Shown here piece after piece: positions 8,250-16,275 of a stretch of DNA of 33,453 bases (position 1 is its first letter; each line of letters begins with the position of its first letter). A program made the position numbers and the translations under genes. The DNA lies in NCBI RefSeq assembly GCF_000177335.1, contig NZ_ADFP01000128.1, forward strand, positions 1 through 33,453. The letters are read 5' to 3'. The notes under the pieces are model-generated. The model saw nothing but the letters and a program-made list of their open reading frames with translations. It did not search any database and was not told the DNA's origin. Source of the DNA: Pyramidobacter piscolens W5455 (GTDB taxonomy: Bacteria > Synergistota > Synergistia > Synergistales > Dethiosulfovibrionaceae).

Positions 8250-9761
8250 TCAGGCGTGCGCCGACGGTTTCTTTTTCCCGAAGAAGGAGGCGACGATGGG
8301 GTAGACCAGCAGGGCGACGCTGAGCACCATCAGGGAGCCGGCGATGGGGCGCGAAAACATGCCCACCAGGTCGGCGCGCGAGATCGTGTAGGCGCGGCTG
8401 AAATTGCTCTCGCAGATCTCGCCCAGCACCAGGCCGAGGATCATGGCGGCGCTGTTGAAGTGGCAGACGGCGAAGATCAGTCCGGCGATGCCGGCGACGG
8501 CCATGATCTTCACGTCGGCGATGCTCATGTTGGTGGCGTAGGAGCCGATGATGGCCAGCATGACGATGATCGGGCCGAGATAGCTGTAGGGGATGGCGAG
8601 AATCTTCGCGAAAACCTTGGCGATGCCCATGGCGACGACGACCATGAGAATATTGGTGACGAGCATGGAGGCGAACGTGGCGCTCAGGTACTGGGGCTGG
8701 TTGGTGAGCAGCAGCGGCCCGAGCTGCACGCCCTTGAGCACCAGCGCGCTCATCATCACGGCCGCGGCGTTGCCGCCGGGGATGCCGAGCGAGAGCAGGG
8801 GCACCATGGCGCCGCCGGTGGCGGCGTTGTTGGCCGATTCGGATGCGGCGATGCCGTCAATGATGCCGGTGCCGAACTTCTCGGGATGCTTGGAGAGCTT
8901 CGTTTCCGTGGAGTAGCACAGGAACGAGGCGATCGTCGCGCCGGCGCCGGGAAGAATGCCGATGATCGTGCCGATGATGGAACAGCGAAGCACGACCCAC
9001 TTGATCTTGAGCCACTCGGCCAGCGAGGGCATCTTCGTGTCCACATGACCGCCGCCGACGCCCTGCTTGGCGTCGAGCCGATCGCTTTTGCGCGTCTGCT
9101 TGAGCACTTCGGTGACGGCGAAAATGCCGATCAGCACGGGGATCATTTCCAGACCGGCCAGCAGCTCTTTGGAGCCGAAGGTCATGCGCTGCACGGCGTA
9201 CATCTTGTCCTGGCCGACGCAGGCCAGCAGCAGACCGATCAGGCCGGAGATGATCGTGCGCAGGATGTTGGACGAATCGAGGCAGGCGAGGATCGACAGC
9301 CCCATGAACGTGATCGCGAACAGATCGGAAGGACCGAAAGACAGCGCCGCCTGCGTCAGCTGCGGCGAAAGCAGCAACATGCAGAACGCCGAGACCAGGC
9401 CGCCGATCGCCGAAGCGCCGAGGGCCACGCCCAGCGCCTTGCCGGCTTCGCCGCGCTGCGCCATCGGATAGCCGTCGAACGTCGTCGGCGCGCTGGAGGG
9501 CACGCCGGGGATCTTGAACAGGATCGCCGTGATCGAGCCGCCGGTGATGGCCGAGCAGTAAATGGCCACGAGGAAGACGATGGCCGGCACGGGTTCCATG
9601 CTGTACGTAAACGGCAGCCCGAGCGCCACGGCCATCGTGGAGCTGACGCCGGGCAGGGCGCCGAAAATCGTCCCCATCACGATGGCCATGACCACCATGA
9701 AGAACACATAAGGCTCCATGAGGACGCTGAAACCGCTCTGTAACAGTGCAAAAGTCGACAT
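8250..9761 (-). CDS. tctA: Tripartite tricarboxylate transporter large permease, TctA
   Basis: The 503-residue polytopic membrane protein is the large subunit of a TTT carrier, which imports tricarboxylates with a cation gradient using the periplasmic protein TctC. Family hallmarks include GALPGVSSTMAVALGLPFTY near residue 35, the GG/IPGVPSSAPTTFDGYPMA segment near residue 80, and a second LPGAGATIASFLCY repeat near residue 270. Length is normal. It starts 12 nt after tctB. With citDEF next in line, citrate is the likely substrate, which is inference from context; TTT systems also carry other carboxylates. Confidence 0.95.
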   Translation of the reverse strand: MSTFALLQSGFSVLMEPYVFFMVVMAIVMGTIFGALPGVSSTMAVALGLPFTYSMEPVPAIVFLVAIYCSAITGGSITAILFKIPGVPSSAPTTFDGYPMAQRGEAGKALGVALGASAIGGLVSAFCMLLLSPQLTQAALSFGPSDLFAITFMGLSILACLDSSNILRTIISGLIGLLLACVGQDKMYAVQRMTFGSKELLAGLEMIPVLIGIFAVTEVLKQTRKSDRLDAKQGVGGGHVDTKMPSLAEWLKIKWVVLRCSIIGTIIGILPGAGATIASFLCYSTETKLSKHPEKFGTGIIDGIAASESANNAATGGAMVPLLSLGIPGGNAAAVMMSALVLKGVQLGPLLLTNQPQYLSATFASMLVTNILMVVVAMGIAKVFAKILAIPYSYLGPIIVMLAIIGSYATNMSIADVKIMAVAGIAGLIFAVCHFNSAAMILGLVLGEICESNFSRAYTISRADLVGMFSRPIAGSLMVLSVALLVYPIVASFFGKKKPSAHA

Positions 9762-9773
9762 TCCGCTTCACCC

Positions 9774-10316
9774 CTAGATAAGAGATTGAGCCTGGGACAC
9801 CAGGGACTCCAGCCAGAGCGCGAAGTTGCGCGCCTGAGGGATGGTGCCGCGGGGCAGATTGACCGACAGCAGGACGCTGAAGACCACGTAGAGGAGCAGC
9901 GTGATCAGTGCCGAGAAGACGAGCAGGCGCGCGATCTTCCGTTCGCCCAGCAGCACGCCGTAAAAGAACAGCATCAGAAAGCACGTGCCCATAAAGCCGA
10001 GCGGTTCGAGCACAAAGCAGGCCGCCACGACGATGACGATGCCGAGAAACAGGCGGCTGGCGAAAAATCCGCCGATGGAGGCGAAAAAGGCGCCCAGCGA
10101 AAATTCCGCCTTGCCCCTGTTCTTCGTGACAATGCGAATGATGTTGATGGCTACGCAGATCAGAAGCAGAATGATGATGACGCTTGGCCACACGTCGGGC
10201 TTGAGGGCGTAGGGATTGCGCAGGACCTTGGCGGGAACGGGCGCCTCCAGCACGTGGAACGCGTACGTATAGGCCAGGCCGAGCCACAGCAGAACGTTGA
10301 GAATCAGTTCGAACAC
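9774..10316 (-). CDS. tctB: Tripartite tricarboxylate transporter small permease, TctB
   Basis: The 180-residue protein has about four hydrophobic segments and fits TctB, the small membrane subunit that partners TctA. The start is a GTG (10316) with AAGGTGG upstream at good spacing; no ATG fits. Sequence conservation in this family is low, so the call rests on size, topology and its place between tctC and tctA. Confidence 0.88.
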   Translation of the reverse strand: MFELILNVLLWLGLAYTYAFHVLEAPVPAKVLRNPYALKPDVWPSVIIILLLICVAINIIRIVTKNRGKAEFSLGAFFASIGGFFASRLFLGIVIVVAACFVLEPLGFMGTCFLMLFFYGVLLGERKIARLLVFSALITLLLYVVFSVLLSVNLPRGTIPQARNFALWLESLVSQAQSLI

Positions 10317-10380
10317 TGATCCGCACCACCTTTCAGGGATTCAGGGAGCTTGTGCTACAATAAACGTTGGGACCGCAAAG

Positions 10381-10407
10381 AAAAAAAGGGGAGCGGTAAA
10401 GCCCCCC
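10381..10407 (-). terminator. Intrinsic terminator between tctC and tctB
   Basis: On the minus strand GGGGGGC (10407-10401) pairs with GCTCCCC (10394-10388) around a six-base loop, followed by seven T (10387-10381). It sits just after the tctC stop. It should reduce read-through into tctBA and so give more binding protein than permease. Confidence 0.75.
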
Positions 10408-10435
10408 TCTTTGTGATCGAGGCGTGCAGGATGAA

Positions 10436-11428
10436 CTACTTGGCGTAGTAATCTTTCTTCAAAACTTCTTCGGCTTTCAGATATTCGGTGAAGGTCTTGT
10501 ACTCGCTCTCGAACAGCTCGGCGAACTCCTTGGGCCCCGCGAAGCCGGGACGCTCGTCGTATGCGCCGGCCACGAGGAAATCCTGCCATTCTTTGGTCTG
10601 AACGGCTTTCTCAATGGCGGCGACCAGCGCGTCGAGCGCGGGCTGAGGCGTGCCGGCCTTGGCGAAAATGCCGCGCCACGTGCCGATGAAGGAATCGATG
10701 CCCAGCTCGCCCGTGCATTCCATGTCGGGGTAGAGCTTCATGCGCTTCTCGCAGATGGCGCACAGCGGCACGATGTCGCCCGCCTGGATCAGGCCGGCGA
10801 TCTCGTCGGTGCCGGTGATCATCATGTCGATGTGGCCGCCCACCAGCGCGGAGTTCATCTCGGAACCGCCGGAGTAGGGCACCTCGTTGACGTCAAGACC
10901 GGCCAACGTCTGGCGCAGCGAAGCGCCGTCGGCGCCCGTGGCGGTGAGCATGCCCACGTTGATCTCGAACGGATGTTCCTTGGCGTACTTGATCATCTCG
11001 GAAAAGCTGTGATAGCCCTTCTGATCCATGGCTTTCTTGGAGCCGGCGATGATGTTGATCGAGTGGACCAGTTTGGCGACGGGAATGAACTCGGAGCGGA
11101 AGTTCATCGAGGTGGCTCCCTGCAGGTCCTGCATGATCAGGCTCTGCGTGCCCAGCATGAAGGTGTAGCCGTCGGCGGGCTGTTTGTAGGTGTATTCCAC
11201 GCCGTTAACGCCCGAACCGCCGGAAACGTTGACGACCTCGACCTCGACGCCGAGGATGTCCTTGAGCAGCTTGGCCATGGGGCGGATCGTGCTGTCGGCG
11301 CCGCCGCCCACGCCCCAGGGGCAAACCACGTCGATCTTGCGGGTGAACTTCCACTCTTCGGCCCCCGCGGAAACGGCCGCGACGCCGAGCAGAGACATGG
11401 CCAACAGCGCGTACACGAACTTTTTCAC
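10436..11428 (-). CDS. tctC: Tripartite tricarboxylate transporter binding protein, TctC
   Basis: The 330-residue periplasmic protein has a Sec signal peptide (KKFVYALLAMSLLGVAAVSAGA) and then KIDVVCPWGVGGGADSTIRP, the typical TctC/Bug opening whose Gly-rich loop contacts the carboxylate. It catches the substrate and hands it to TctAB. I place the start at a GTG (11428) with AGGAGG 8 nt before it; the in-frame ATG at 11506 lies in the promoter and would add a poor leader. It is first in the citrate cluster and divergent from the LysR gene. Confidence 0.93.
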   Translation of the reverse strand: MKKFVYALLAMSLLGVAAVSAGAEEWKFTRKIDVVCPWGVGGGADSTIRPMAKLLKDILGVEVEVVNVSGGSGVNGVEYTYKQPADGYTFMLGTQSLIMQDLQGATSMNFRSEFIPVAKLVHSINIIAGSKKAMDQKGYHSFSEMIKYAKEHPFEINVGMLTATGADGASLRQTLAGLDVNEVPYSGGSEMNSALVGGHIDMMITGTDEIAGLIQAGDIVPLCAICEKRMKLYPDMECTGELGIDSFIGTWRGIFAKAGTPQPALDALVAAIEKAVQTKEWQDFLVAGAYDERPGFAGPKEFAELFESEYKTFTEYLKAEEVLKKDYYAK

Positions 11429-11476
11429 TTGCAATTCCTCCTCTATATACGAGATTGAGTTGATGAAGCTGGTTTT

Positions 11477-11506
11477 ATTATTCAACTTTTTGGGGGAAAA
11501 TGCCAA
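11477..11506 (-). promoter_or_regulatory. Probable tctC promoter
   Basis: TTGGCA (11506-11501) is followed after 18 bp by AATAAT (11482-11477) on the minus strand. Both are five- or four-of-six sigma-70 matches, and the boxes sit about 50-80 bp before the tctC start. Confidence 0.6.
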
Positions 11507-11531
11507 TACTAAAAGTTTTATGCGCCCATAA

Positions 11532-11580
11532 GTTCACAATTATGGTCAAAGATATTTATACAGTATACATTTTAAGGAGG
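11532..11580 (+). promoter_or_regulatory. LysR-gene promoter region with TATAC-A-GTATA dyad and ribosome-binding site
   Basis: TTCACA (11532) with TATACA about 18 bp downstream could form the promoter. The dyad TATAC-A-GTATA spans 11557-11567, and AAGGAGG lies at 11574-11580. The dyad could be an autoregulatory site. LysR-type sites are usually T-N11-A, so which protein binds here is open. Confidence 0.4.
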
Positions 11581-11588
11581 CGGCACGA

Positions 11589-12500
11589 TTGAATCTGAAA
11601 CACGCTTCTTATATCATGACGATTCTGGAGGAGGGAAGCATCACCGCGGCCGCAAAAAAACTCCTCATCTCCCAACCCTCGCTGTCGCAAACCGTCAAAG
11701 CCGTGGAAGACGAACTGGGGCTGCCGATCTTCGACCGCCGCGCCAAACGGCTGACGCTGACTTACGCCGGCCAACGCTACGTCGAAAGCATGCGCGAGAT
11801 CATGACGGCCGAGCGGAATTTCCTCAGCGAGATCGCCGAAATGAAAAACGATCACCGCGCCACGCTGCGCATCGGCATTTCGGCGCAGCGCAGTATTTCC
11901 CTGCTGCCGCAGATCCTGCCCGCTTTTCTCGCCCGCTATCCGCTCGTCACCGTCGAGCTGAAGGAGCTGCCCTCCGTCCGACTCGAGGAACTGCTCAGCA
12001 AGGGCGGCTGCGACGTGGCCTTCATCACCACCGCGTCGAAGCAGAACGACTTGGAATACCGCCTGCTGGAAAACGAACAGATCGTCCTCATGGCCTCCAA
12101 GCAGACGGCCATTTCCCGCCGCATCGGCCAGGGGACCGAAATCGAACTGAGCGAAGCGCGGGAGGAAAACTTCGTCAACCTCACCTCGGGGCACAGCGTG
12201 CGCACCATCCAGAACCACCTCGCCCAGCTGTGCCAGTTCGAGCCGCGCGTGCTTCTCGAACTGTTCAACATGGAAGCCGCCAAATTGGTCACCGCCCAGC
12301 TCAACGCCGTCATGGTCTGTCCTTACGGCTACATTCAGGGAGACACGCGCGTGGAGACGCTGACCAAATGCTATCCGTTGCGCTGTCACGGCTTCGAGCG
12401 GCATTTTTATTTCTGCTATCCCAAAAAACTGCGTCTCTGCAGCTATATGCGCGACCTTTTCGACATCGCCCGCGGCAAGTGCCAGTATCATACGATGTAG
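11589..12500 (+). CDS. LysR-type transcriptional regulator, likely of the citrate genes
   Basis: The 303-residue protein has an N-terminal winged helix-turn-helix (residues 1-60: SITAAAKKL, SQPSLSQTVKAVEDELG, FDR motifs) and a periplasmic-binding-like effector domain from about 90 on. It starts with TTG at 11589, 8 nt after AAGGAGG. LysR genes usually stand divergent to the operon they control and bind a pathway metabolite. The divergent neighbour here is tctC-tctBA-citDEF, so a tricarboxylate such as citrate is the expected effector (inference). Confidence 0.9.
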   Translation: MNLKHASYIMTILEEGSITAAAKKLLISQPSLSQTVKAVEDELGLPIFDRRAKRLTLTYAGQRYVESMREIMTAERNFLSEIAEMKNDHRATLRIGISAQRSISLLPQILPAFLARYPLVTVELKELPSVRLEELLSKGGCDVAFITTASKQNDLEYRLLENEQIVLMASKQTAISRRIGQGTEIELSEAREENFVNLTSGHSVRTIQNHLAQLCQFEPRVLLELFNMEAAKLVTAQLNAVMVCPYGYIQGDTRVETLTKCYPLRCHGFERHFYFCYPKKLRLCSYMRDLFDIARGKCQYHTM

Positions 12501-12531
12501 TCCGCGTCAGTTGAAAACGCGCGTCGAAGAC

Positions 12532-12574
12532 AAAAAACCTTTCGGACGGAACGTTCCGTCCGAAAGGTTTTTTT
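12532..12574. terminator. Bidirectional intrinsic terminator between the LysR gene and metQ
   Basis: A perfect inverted repeat (12536-12569, core CGGACGGAACGTTCCGTCCG) lies between an A run on the left and a seven-T run on the right. The two flanking genes converge, so it serves both. Confidence 0.92.
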
Positions 12575-12638
12575 GTGGCTGCGTTTGTCTTCCAGCGCGC
12601 GGCGGCGAGAGGCTTGGCGAAATTTTTCGCGTGGGGGG

Positions 12639-13532
12639 TCACTTTTTGCCGGCCAGCGCCTTGAGCTCGTCGAGGGTCTTCGCCTTGCGCGAATAGAGCG
12701 ACAGGGGCGCGATCAGCGTGTCGCCGATGGCTTCGATCGCGTAGCCCTGCGAGGAGATTTCCTTGTTCAGATAGGCTTTGTGCTGGAAGGCGTTGAGGTC
12801 GATCTCGCCGCTGTTCAGGGCCTCGTTGGGCAGATTGTAGGCGTCGAATTCGACCAGCTCGATGAAGATCTTCTCGCCGTTCTCGTCGAGGATTTTCTGC
12901 ACGGCGTTCCACTGTCCGTTGGAAGAGCCGCATACGCCGACTTTGACGACGGTCTTGCCGGCGCGGTCGGACCGGTAGTCATCGATGGACGCGGGAAAAT
13001 CCGAGGCGGGCGTGAAATCCTTGTTGTAAGCGAAAGCGGGGAAGAAGGCTTCCTTGTACTTGACCAGCAGGTACTCGGCCACGAGCTGGCTATGGTAGGC
13101 GTCGACGACCTTTCGATAGGTCTCGTTCCCTTTGTCGGCCGAGCGGGCCACGATCACGTTGACGAAAGGATTTTCGCCGTCCTCTCCCTGTCGTTCGATG
13201 ATCAGCGCGTCGCGCGAAGGCACAAGCCCCACGGGGATCGCGTAGGTGCCGTTGATGGCGCTGGCGCCGAAATCGTCGAGCGTGGAGGGCAGCGTGTTGG
13301 CCATGGTGGGCACGATTTCCACGTCATATACGGAACCGGTCACGTCTTTGAGCTCGGGGGAAAATCCGGCCGCGGGGTCGACGGTGATCAGCCCGGCCGT
13401 CTCCAGCAATTTGATGGCGCGAGCGCCGTTGGTGGCGTCGTCGGGGATGCCGATCCGCACGGCGGCGGGGGCGGACGAAGCGGCCAAAACCGCGGCCGCG
13501 GTGCAGGCGAAAACTTTCAGCGATTTCTTCAT
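12639..13532 (-). CDS. metQ: Methionine ABC transporter substrate-binding protein, MetQ
   Basis: The 297-residue NlpA-family protein binds methionine outside the membrane and delivers it to MetIN. It begins MKKSLKVFACTAAAVLAA with a signal peptide ending SSAPA. Family segments seen include VRIGIPDDATNGARA, NEALNSGEIDLNAFQH and PLSLYSRK. There is no clear lipobox cysteine at the signal end, so it may be soluble in the periplasm and not lipid-anchored. The start at 13532 has GGAGG 8 nt upstream. The same frame stays open into metI, but that longer frame is an artefact of the metI frameshift. Confidence 0.93.
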   Translation of the reverse strand: MKKSLKVFACTAAAVLAASSAPAAVRIGIPDDATNGARAIKLLETAGLITVDPAAGFSPELKDVTGSVYDVEIVPTMANTLPSTLDDFGASAINGTYAIPVGLVPSRDALIIERQGEDGENPFVNVIVARSADKGNETYRKVVDAYHSQLVAEYLLVKYKEAFFPAFAYNKDFTPASDFPASIDDYRSDRAGKTVVKVGVCGSSNGQWNAVQKILDENGEKIFIELVEFDAYNLPNEALNSGEIDLNAFQHKAYLNKEISSQGYAIEAIGDTLIAPLSLYSRKAKTLDELKALAGKK

Positions 13533-13591
13533 GATAAATTCCTCCGTAAATAAATTAAAAACATCTTGTATCGGCGGAAAATCCGCCGCTG

Positions 13592-14306
13592 TTACCTTCT
13601 GACACGAAGCCCGGGACGGAAAAGCCGCCGGTTGGTGGTTCGCCGCGCCATCATGCTGCCCAGCGCCTGAAGAAGCGAAACGGCGACGAGCAGCGCCGCT
13701 ACGCAGACGTTGACGATATCCTGATGATGGAGGTTCTGCCCGTAGTTGATGGCAAAGCCGCCGATGCCGCCCGCGCCCACCGCTCCGGCCATGGAGGTGA
13801 GGCCGATCAGGCTGATGGCCGTGATCGTGACGACGCGGATCAGCTCGGGCACGGCCTCGGGCAGGCAGACGCGGAAGACGATGCCCGCCGTGCCGCTGCC
13901 CATGCTGCGCGCCGCCTCGATCTTGCCGGGGTCCACGCCGACCAGCACCGTCTCCACCTGCCGCGCGAAGAAGGGGACGGCGCCGAAAACCAGCGGCACG
14001 ACGGCCCCCTTCACGCCGATCGCCGTCCCGACCAGCGCGCGTGAAGGGAATCAGGAAGATCAGCAGGATCACGAAAGGAATCGAACGGAAGATATTAATG
14101 AAAGTGTCGACGACGCGGAACAGCGCCGCGTTCGGACGGATGCCGCCCTTTCTCGTCACCGTCAGCAGGATGCCGAAGAAAAATCCGCACAGCAGCGTGA
14201 ACGCGCCGGCGATCAAAAACATCTGCGCGGTCGCTTCGACGCTGGCCAGGAACTTGACGCGATAAGCCCAGACGTTGGGCGCCCAGCTTTTAAGAAACGC
14301 GGGCAT
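13592..14306 (-). pseudogene. metI: Methionine ABC transporter permease MetI, frameshifted
   Basis: The frame from the ATG at 14306 (after GGAGGTGAT) encodes a good MetI N-terminus through FRSIPFVILLIFLIPFTRA. After 14035 it turns into Arg-rich nonsense. The expected continuation (VGTAIGVKGAVVPLVFGAVPFFARQVE, then the EAA loop near EAARSMGSG and LPEAVPELI) is intact in another frame down to the stop at 13592. The switch lies in an alternating GCGCGCG run at 14035-14041; the pattern fits loss of one GC unit or gain of one base. Everything else is well preserved, so this is a very recent mutation or a sequencing error. The gene overlaps the end of metN by 17 nt. Confidence 0.85.
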
Positions 14307-15390
14307 TTTCGATCACCTCCACCCTGACGGAGCGCGAGCGCAAATAGGCCAGCGCGGCGTCGATGTTCTCCGGTTCGCCCTGCGCCATCACGACCGTGTA
14401 GCCCAGCGGACGCCCCTGCAGCAGGTCCACGTTGGCCAGCACCAAATTGAGGTCGACGCAGAACCGCCGCGACGTTTCCGAGATCAGCGCGTCGCCCACG
14501 CAGTCGCCGGTGAAGACCAGATTGACGAGCTGCCGCCGTTCGTCCGTCCGCACCAGCGGCGAGCCGCCGGCGATCAACTTGCCGAAGCTGCCCAGCCCCG
14601 ACGTGGCCGCCACGAAGCGGCGCGTGACGACTTCCGCCGGCGACGAGAAAACGTCGTACACGGGACCTTCCTCGACGACGCGCCCGCTCTCCATGACCGC
14701 CACCTTTTGGCAAATGGACTTGATCACCGCCATCTCGTGGGTGATGAGGATGATCGTGACGCCCAGGCGGCGGTTCAGGTTTTTGAGCAGCGTCAGGATC
14801 GACTCGGTAACGTCGGGATCGAGGGCGCTGGTAGCCTCGTCGGAGAGGAGGATCGGGGGATTGTTTGCCAGCGCGCGGGCAATGGCGACGCGCTGTTTCT
14901 GGCCGCCGGAAAGCTGCGAAGGATAAGCGTCCGCCTTGTCGCGCAGCTCCACCAACTCCAGCAGTTCCAGCACGCGGCGTTCGATTCCGTCCTTTTTCAT
15001 GCCGCAATACCTGAGCGGGTAGGCCACGTTCTCGAAAACGGTGCTGCGGTCCAATAGATTGAAGTGCTGAAAGATCATGCCGATGCCGCGGCGCAGCCGG
15101 CGCAGGTCAGTCTCTCTCATCGGGGGGGACGCGGCCCCTCCTTCGGGCGTGAAGAGCAGCCTGCCGCCACGGGCCTCGACTGTTCCAAAACCGCCGACGG
15201 CAAGCCGCCCTTCGTCGGGCGTCTCGAGCAGATTGACGCAGCGCACCAGTGTGGACTTGCCCGCGCCGGAATAGCCGATGACGCCGTAAATCTCCCCGTC
15301 GCCGACGGCCAGATCGACGCCGTCCAGCGCCGCGACCGCGCCGCCGTCGGCGGCCGGATAGCTTTTTTTGATGCCGCTCAGTTGAATCAT
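14290..15390 (-). CDS. metN: Methionine ABC transporter ATPase, MetN
   Basis: The 366-residue cytoplasmic ATPase powers methionine import. Walker A GYSGAGKST (about residues 39-47), Q-loop in MIFQHFNLLDRS, signature LSGGQKQR, Walker B ILLSDEATSALDP and switch histidine in ITHE are all present. A C-terminal ACT-like NIL domain (about residues 280-360) fits MetN, where bound methionine inhibits transport. It has a slightly longer insert than usual between the Walker A and Q-loop segments (around ARGGRLLFTPEGG). It is first of metN-metI-metQ and lies just after a riboswitch terminator. Confidence 0.95.
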   Translation of the reverse strand: MIQLSGIKKSYPAADGGAVAALDGVDLAVGDGEIYGVIGYSGAGKSTLVRCVNLLETPDEGRLAVGGFGTVEARGGRLLFTPEGGAASPPMRETDLRRLRRGIGMIFQHFNLLDRSTVFENVAYPLRYCGMKKDGIERRVLELLELVELRDKADAYPSQLSGGQKQRVAIARALANNPPILLSDEATSALDPDVTESILTLLKNLNRRLGVTIILITHEMAVIKSICQKVAVMESGRVVEEGPVYDVFSSPAEVVTRRFVAATSGLGSFGKLIAGGSPLVRTDERRQLVNLVFTGDCVGDALISETSRRFCVDLNLVLANVDLLQGRPLGYTVVMAQGEPENIDAALAYLRSRSVRVEVIENARVS

Positions 15391-15428
15391 CGCTCTCTTC
15401 CTCCCCCGCGCGTTTTATCGAGACGACG

Positions 15429-15459
15429 AAAAAGCCGCCCTGTCGTGCGACAAGGCGGC
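15429..15459 (-). terminator. Riboswitch-controlled terminator before metN
   Basis: GCCGCC and GGCGGC arms (15434-15459, with a partly paired centre TTGTCG/CGACA) are followed on the minus strand by five T (15433-15429). It lies between the S-box and the metN start and is the expected off-switch when SAM is bound. Confidence 0.85.
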
Positions 15460-15462
15460 TTC

Positions 15463-15580
15463 AAAAGACCGTTCCGAGGCTTTCCCCTCATCGCTGTCAG
15501 CCGGACCACCTTTCCCGTGCGGGCAGGTTGGTGCAGGATCGTCGAGCTGACTCTCTCCCCTGACTCTTGATAAAAGTTGC
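15463..15580 (-). ncRNA. SAM-I (S-box) riboswitch upstream of metNIQ
   Basis: The minus-strand leader shows the S-box order: TTATCAAGAG (15573-15564), then a CAGG...CCTG P2 stem around GGGGAGAGAG, then GCACCAACC, a small P3 hairpin (CCC-GCAC-GGG), and AAGGTGGTCC. A transcription terminator follows at once and metN comes next. The variant GCACCAACC with a short GGTGGTCC replaces the commoner GCAACC with GGTGCTAA. Binding of S-adenosylmethionine should stop transcription and so lower methionine uptake. The call rests on motif order and context; no covariance search was possible. Confidence 0.8.
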
Positions 15581-15598
15581 GCTGTTTGATTGGCGGGT

Positions 15599-15627
15599 AT
15601 CTTGGCACAGATTGGGCGTCGACGCAA
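15599..15627 (-). promoter_or_regulatory. Promoter of the metN riboswitch leader
   Basis: TTGCGT (15627-15622), a 17-bp spacer and CAAGAT (15604-15599) give a plausible sigma-70 promoter. The predicted start of RNA, near 15592, falls just before the S-box. Confidence 0.55.
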
Positions 15628-15687
15628 GAGTTTTTCGAAAAGCTGTCGTTGTGCGGTGATAAAGCCGGCGGCATCTTGAGACGCGCG

Positions 15688-16170
15688 CTATGCGGCCGGA
15701 GCGCCCGCGGGCCAGAAGCGCTTCTGCAAAGAAGCGAACGTCGCCCGCACGGCAGGGCCGGCGACCAGAAGCTGCCACGCCAGCGCCATGGGATAATTGA
15801 CCCGCAGCATTCCTCCCCAGACCGACGCCCATTCGGCCGGCAGTCCGCGCTGCAAGAGCATGGCCATAAAGCTCATGTAAGGGCACATCAGACTGACCAT
15901 GCACAGCGCCACGACGACCGGAAGCAGTGTCGGAGAGCAGCTTGTCCGTCGCACGATCCGAAAAGCGATCGCGTGGGCCGCAGGCGAAATCAGCGGAAAC
16001 TCCACTGCCAGCGCGAGAGCGCAGAGTTCGAGCACCGTCGCGCCCGTCCGCGCCGACACTCCTGTCAGTCCCTGCGGCGACAGCCAGAGATTGTACAGCA
16101 CCATCCACGTCACCATGACGGGCACCATCATCAGCGTAAAGATCAGTTCCTGCAGTTTCGTTTTCGGCAT
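15688..16170 (-). CDS. DUF2798-like small integral membrane protein
   Basis: The 160-residue protein has four hydrophobic segments arranged as two similar halves. Each half is a pair of helices around an N-rich turn, followed by a conserved-looking proline-rich end (LALAVEFPLISPAAHAI and MALAWQLLVAGPAVRA). This two-unit pattern resembles DUF2798 proteins, whose function is unknown. I start it at MPKTKLQEL (16170), about 11 nt after AAAGGAA; a longer frame upstream would cross a terminator. It stands alone between the met leader and a broken permease. Confidence 0.7.
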   Translation of the reverse strand: MPKTKLQELIFTLMMVPVMVTWMVLYNLWLSPQGLTGVSARTGATVLELCALALAVEFPLISPAAHAIAFRIVRRTSCSPTLLPVVVALCMVSLMCPYMSFMAMLLQRGLPAEWASVWGGMLRVNYPMALAWQLLVAGPAVRATFASLQKRFWPAGAPAA

Positions 16171-16209
16171 CGAATTCCATTCCTTTCGGGCGAAGCGCGG
16201 CTCCGCGCA

Positions 16210-16262
16210 AAATAAAACGAGCCGCTGAAGCAACCGGACTTACGTCGGCACTCCAACGGCTC
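16210..16262 (-). terminator. Terminator after the broken permease
   Basis: GAGCCGTTGGAG (16262-16251) pairs over 12 bp, with two G-T pairs, with CTTCAGCGGCTC (16230-16219), followed by GTTTTATTTT. It lies downstream of the permease remnant. A TATAAT at 16280-16275 just upstream means it could alternatively act as a leader hairpin for the DUF2798 gene. Confidence 0.65.
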
Positions 16263-16275
16263 ATTGCAGACAGCA

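Noticed and set aside
8256-9743. A 495-residue plus-strand open frame rich in His/Gln/Arg
   Set aside because: It is the antisense shadow of tctA, caused by high GC at third positions.
12536-12569. Perfect palindrome as a possible recombination site
   Set aside because: It is flanked by A and T runs between convergent genes, so a bidirectional terminator explains it.
12639-14306. Single 555-residue gene fusing MetI and MetQ
   Set aside because: The middle part is Arg-rich out-of-frame translation; the real MetI C-terminus is in the other frame, and MetQ has its own start and ribosome-binding site.
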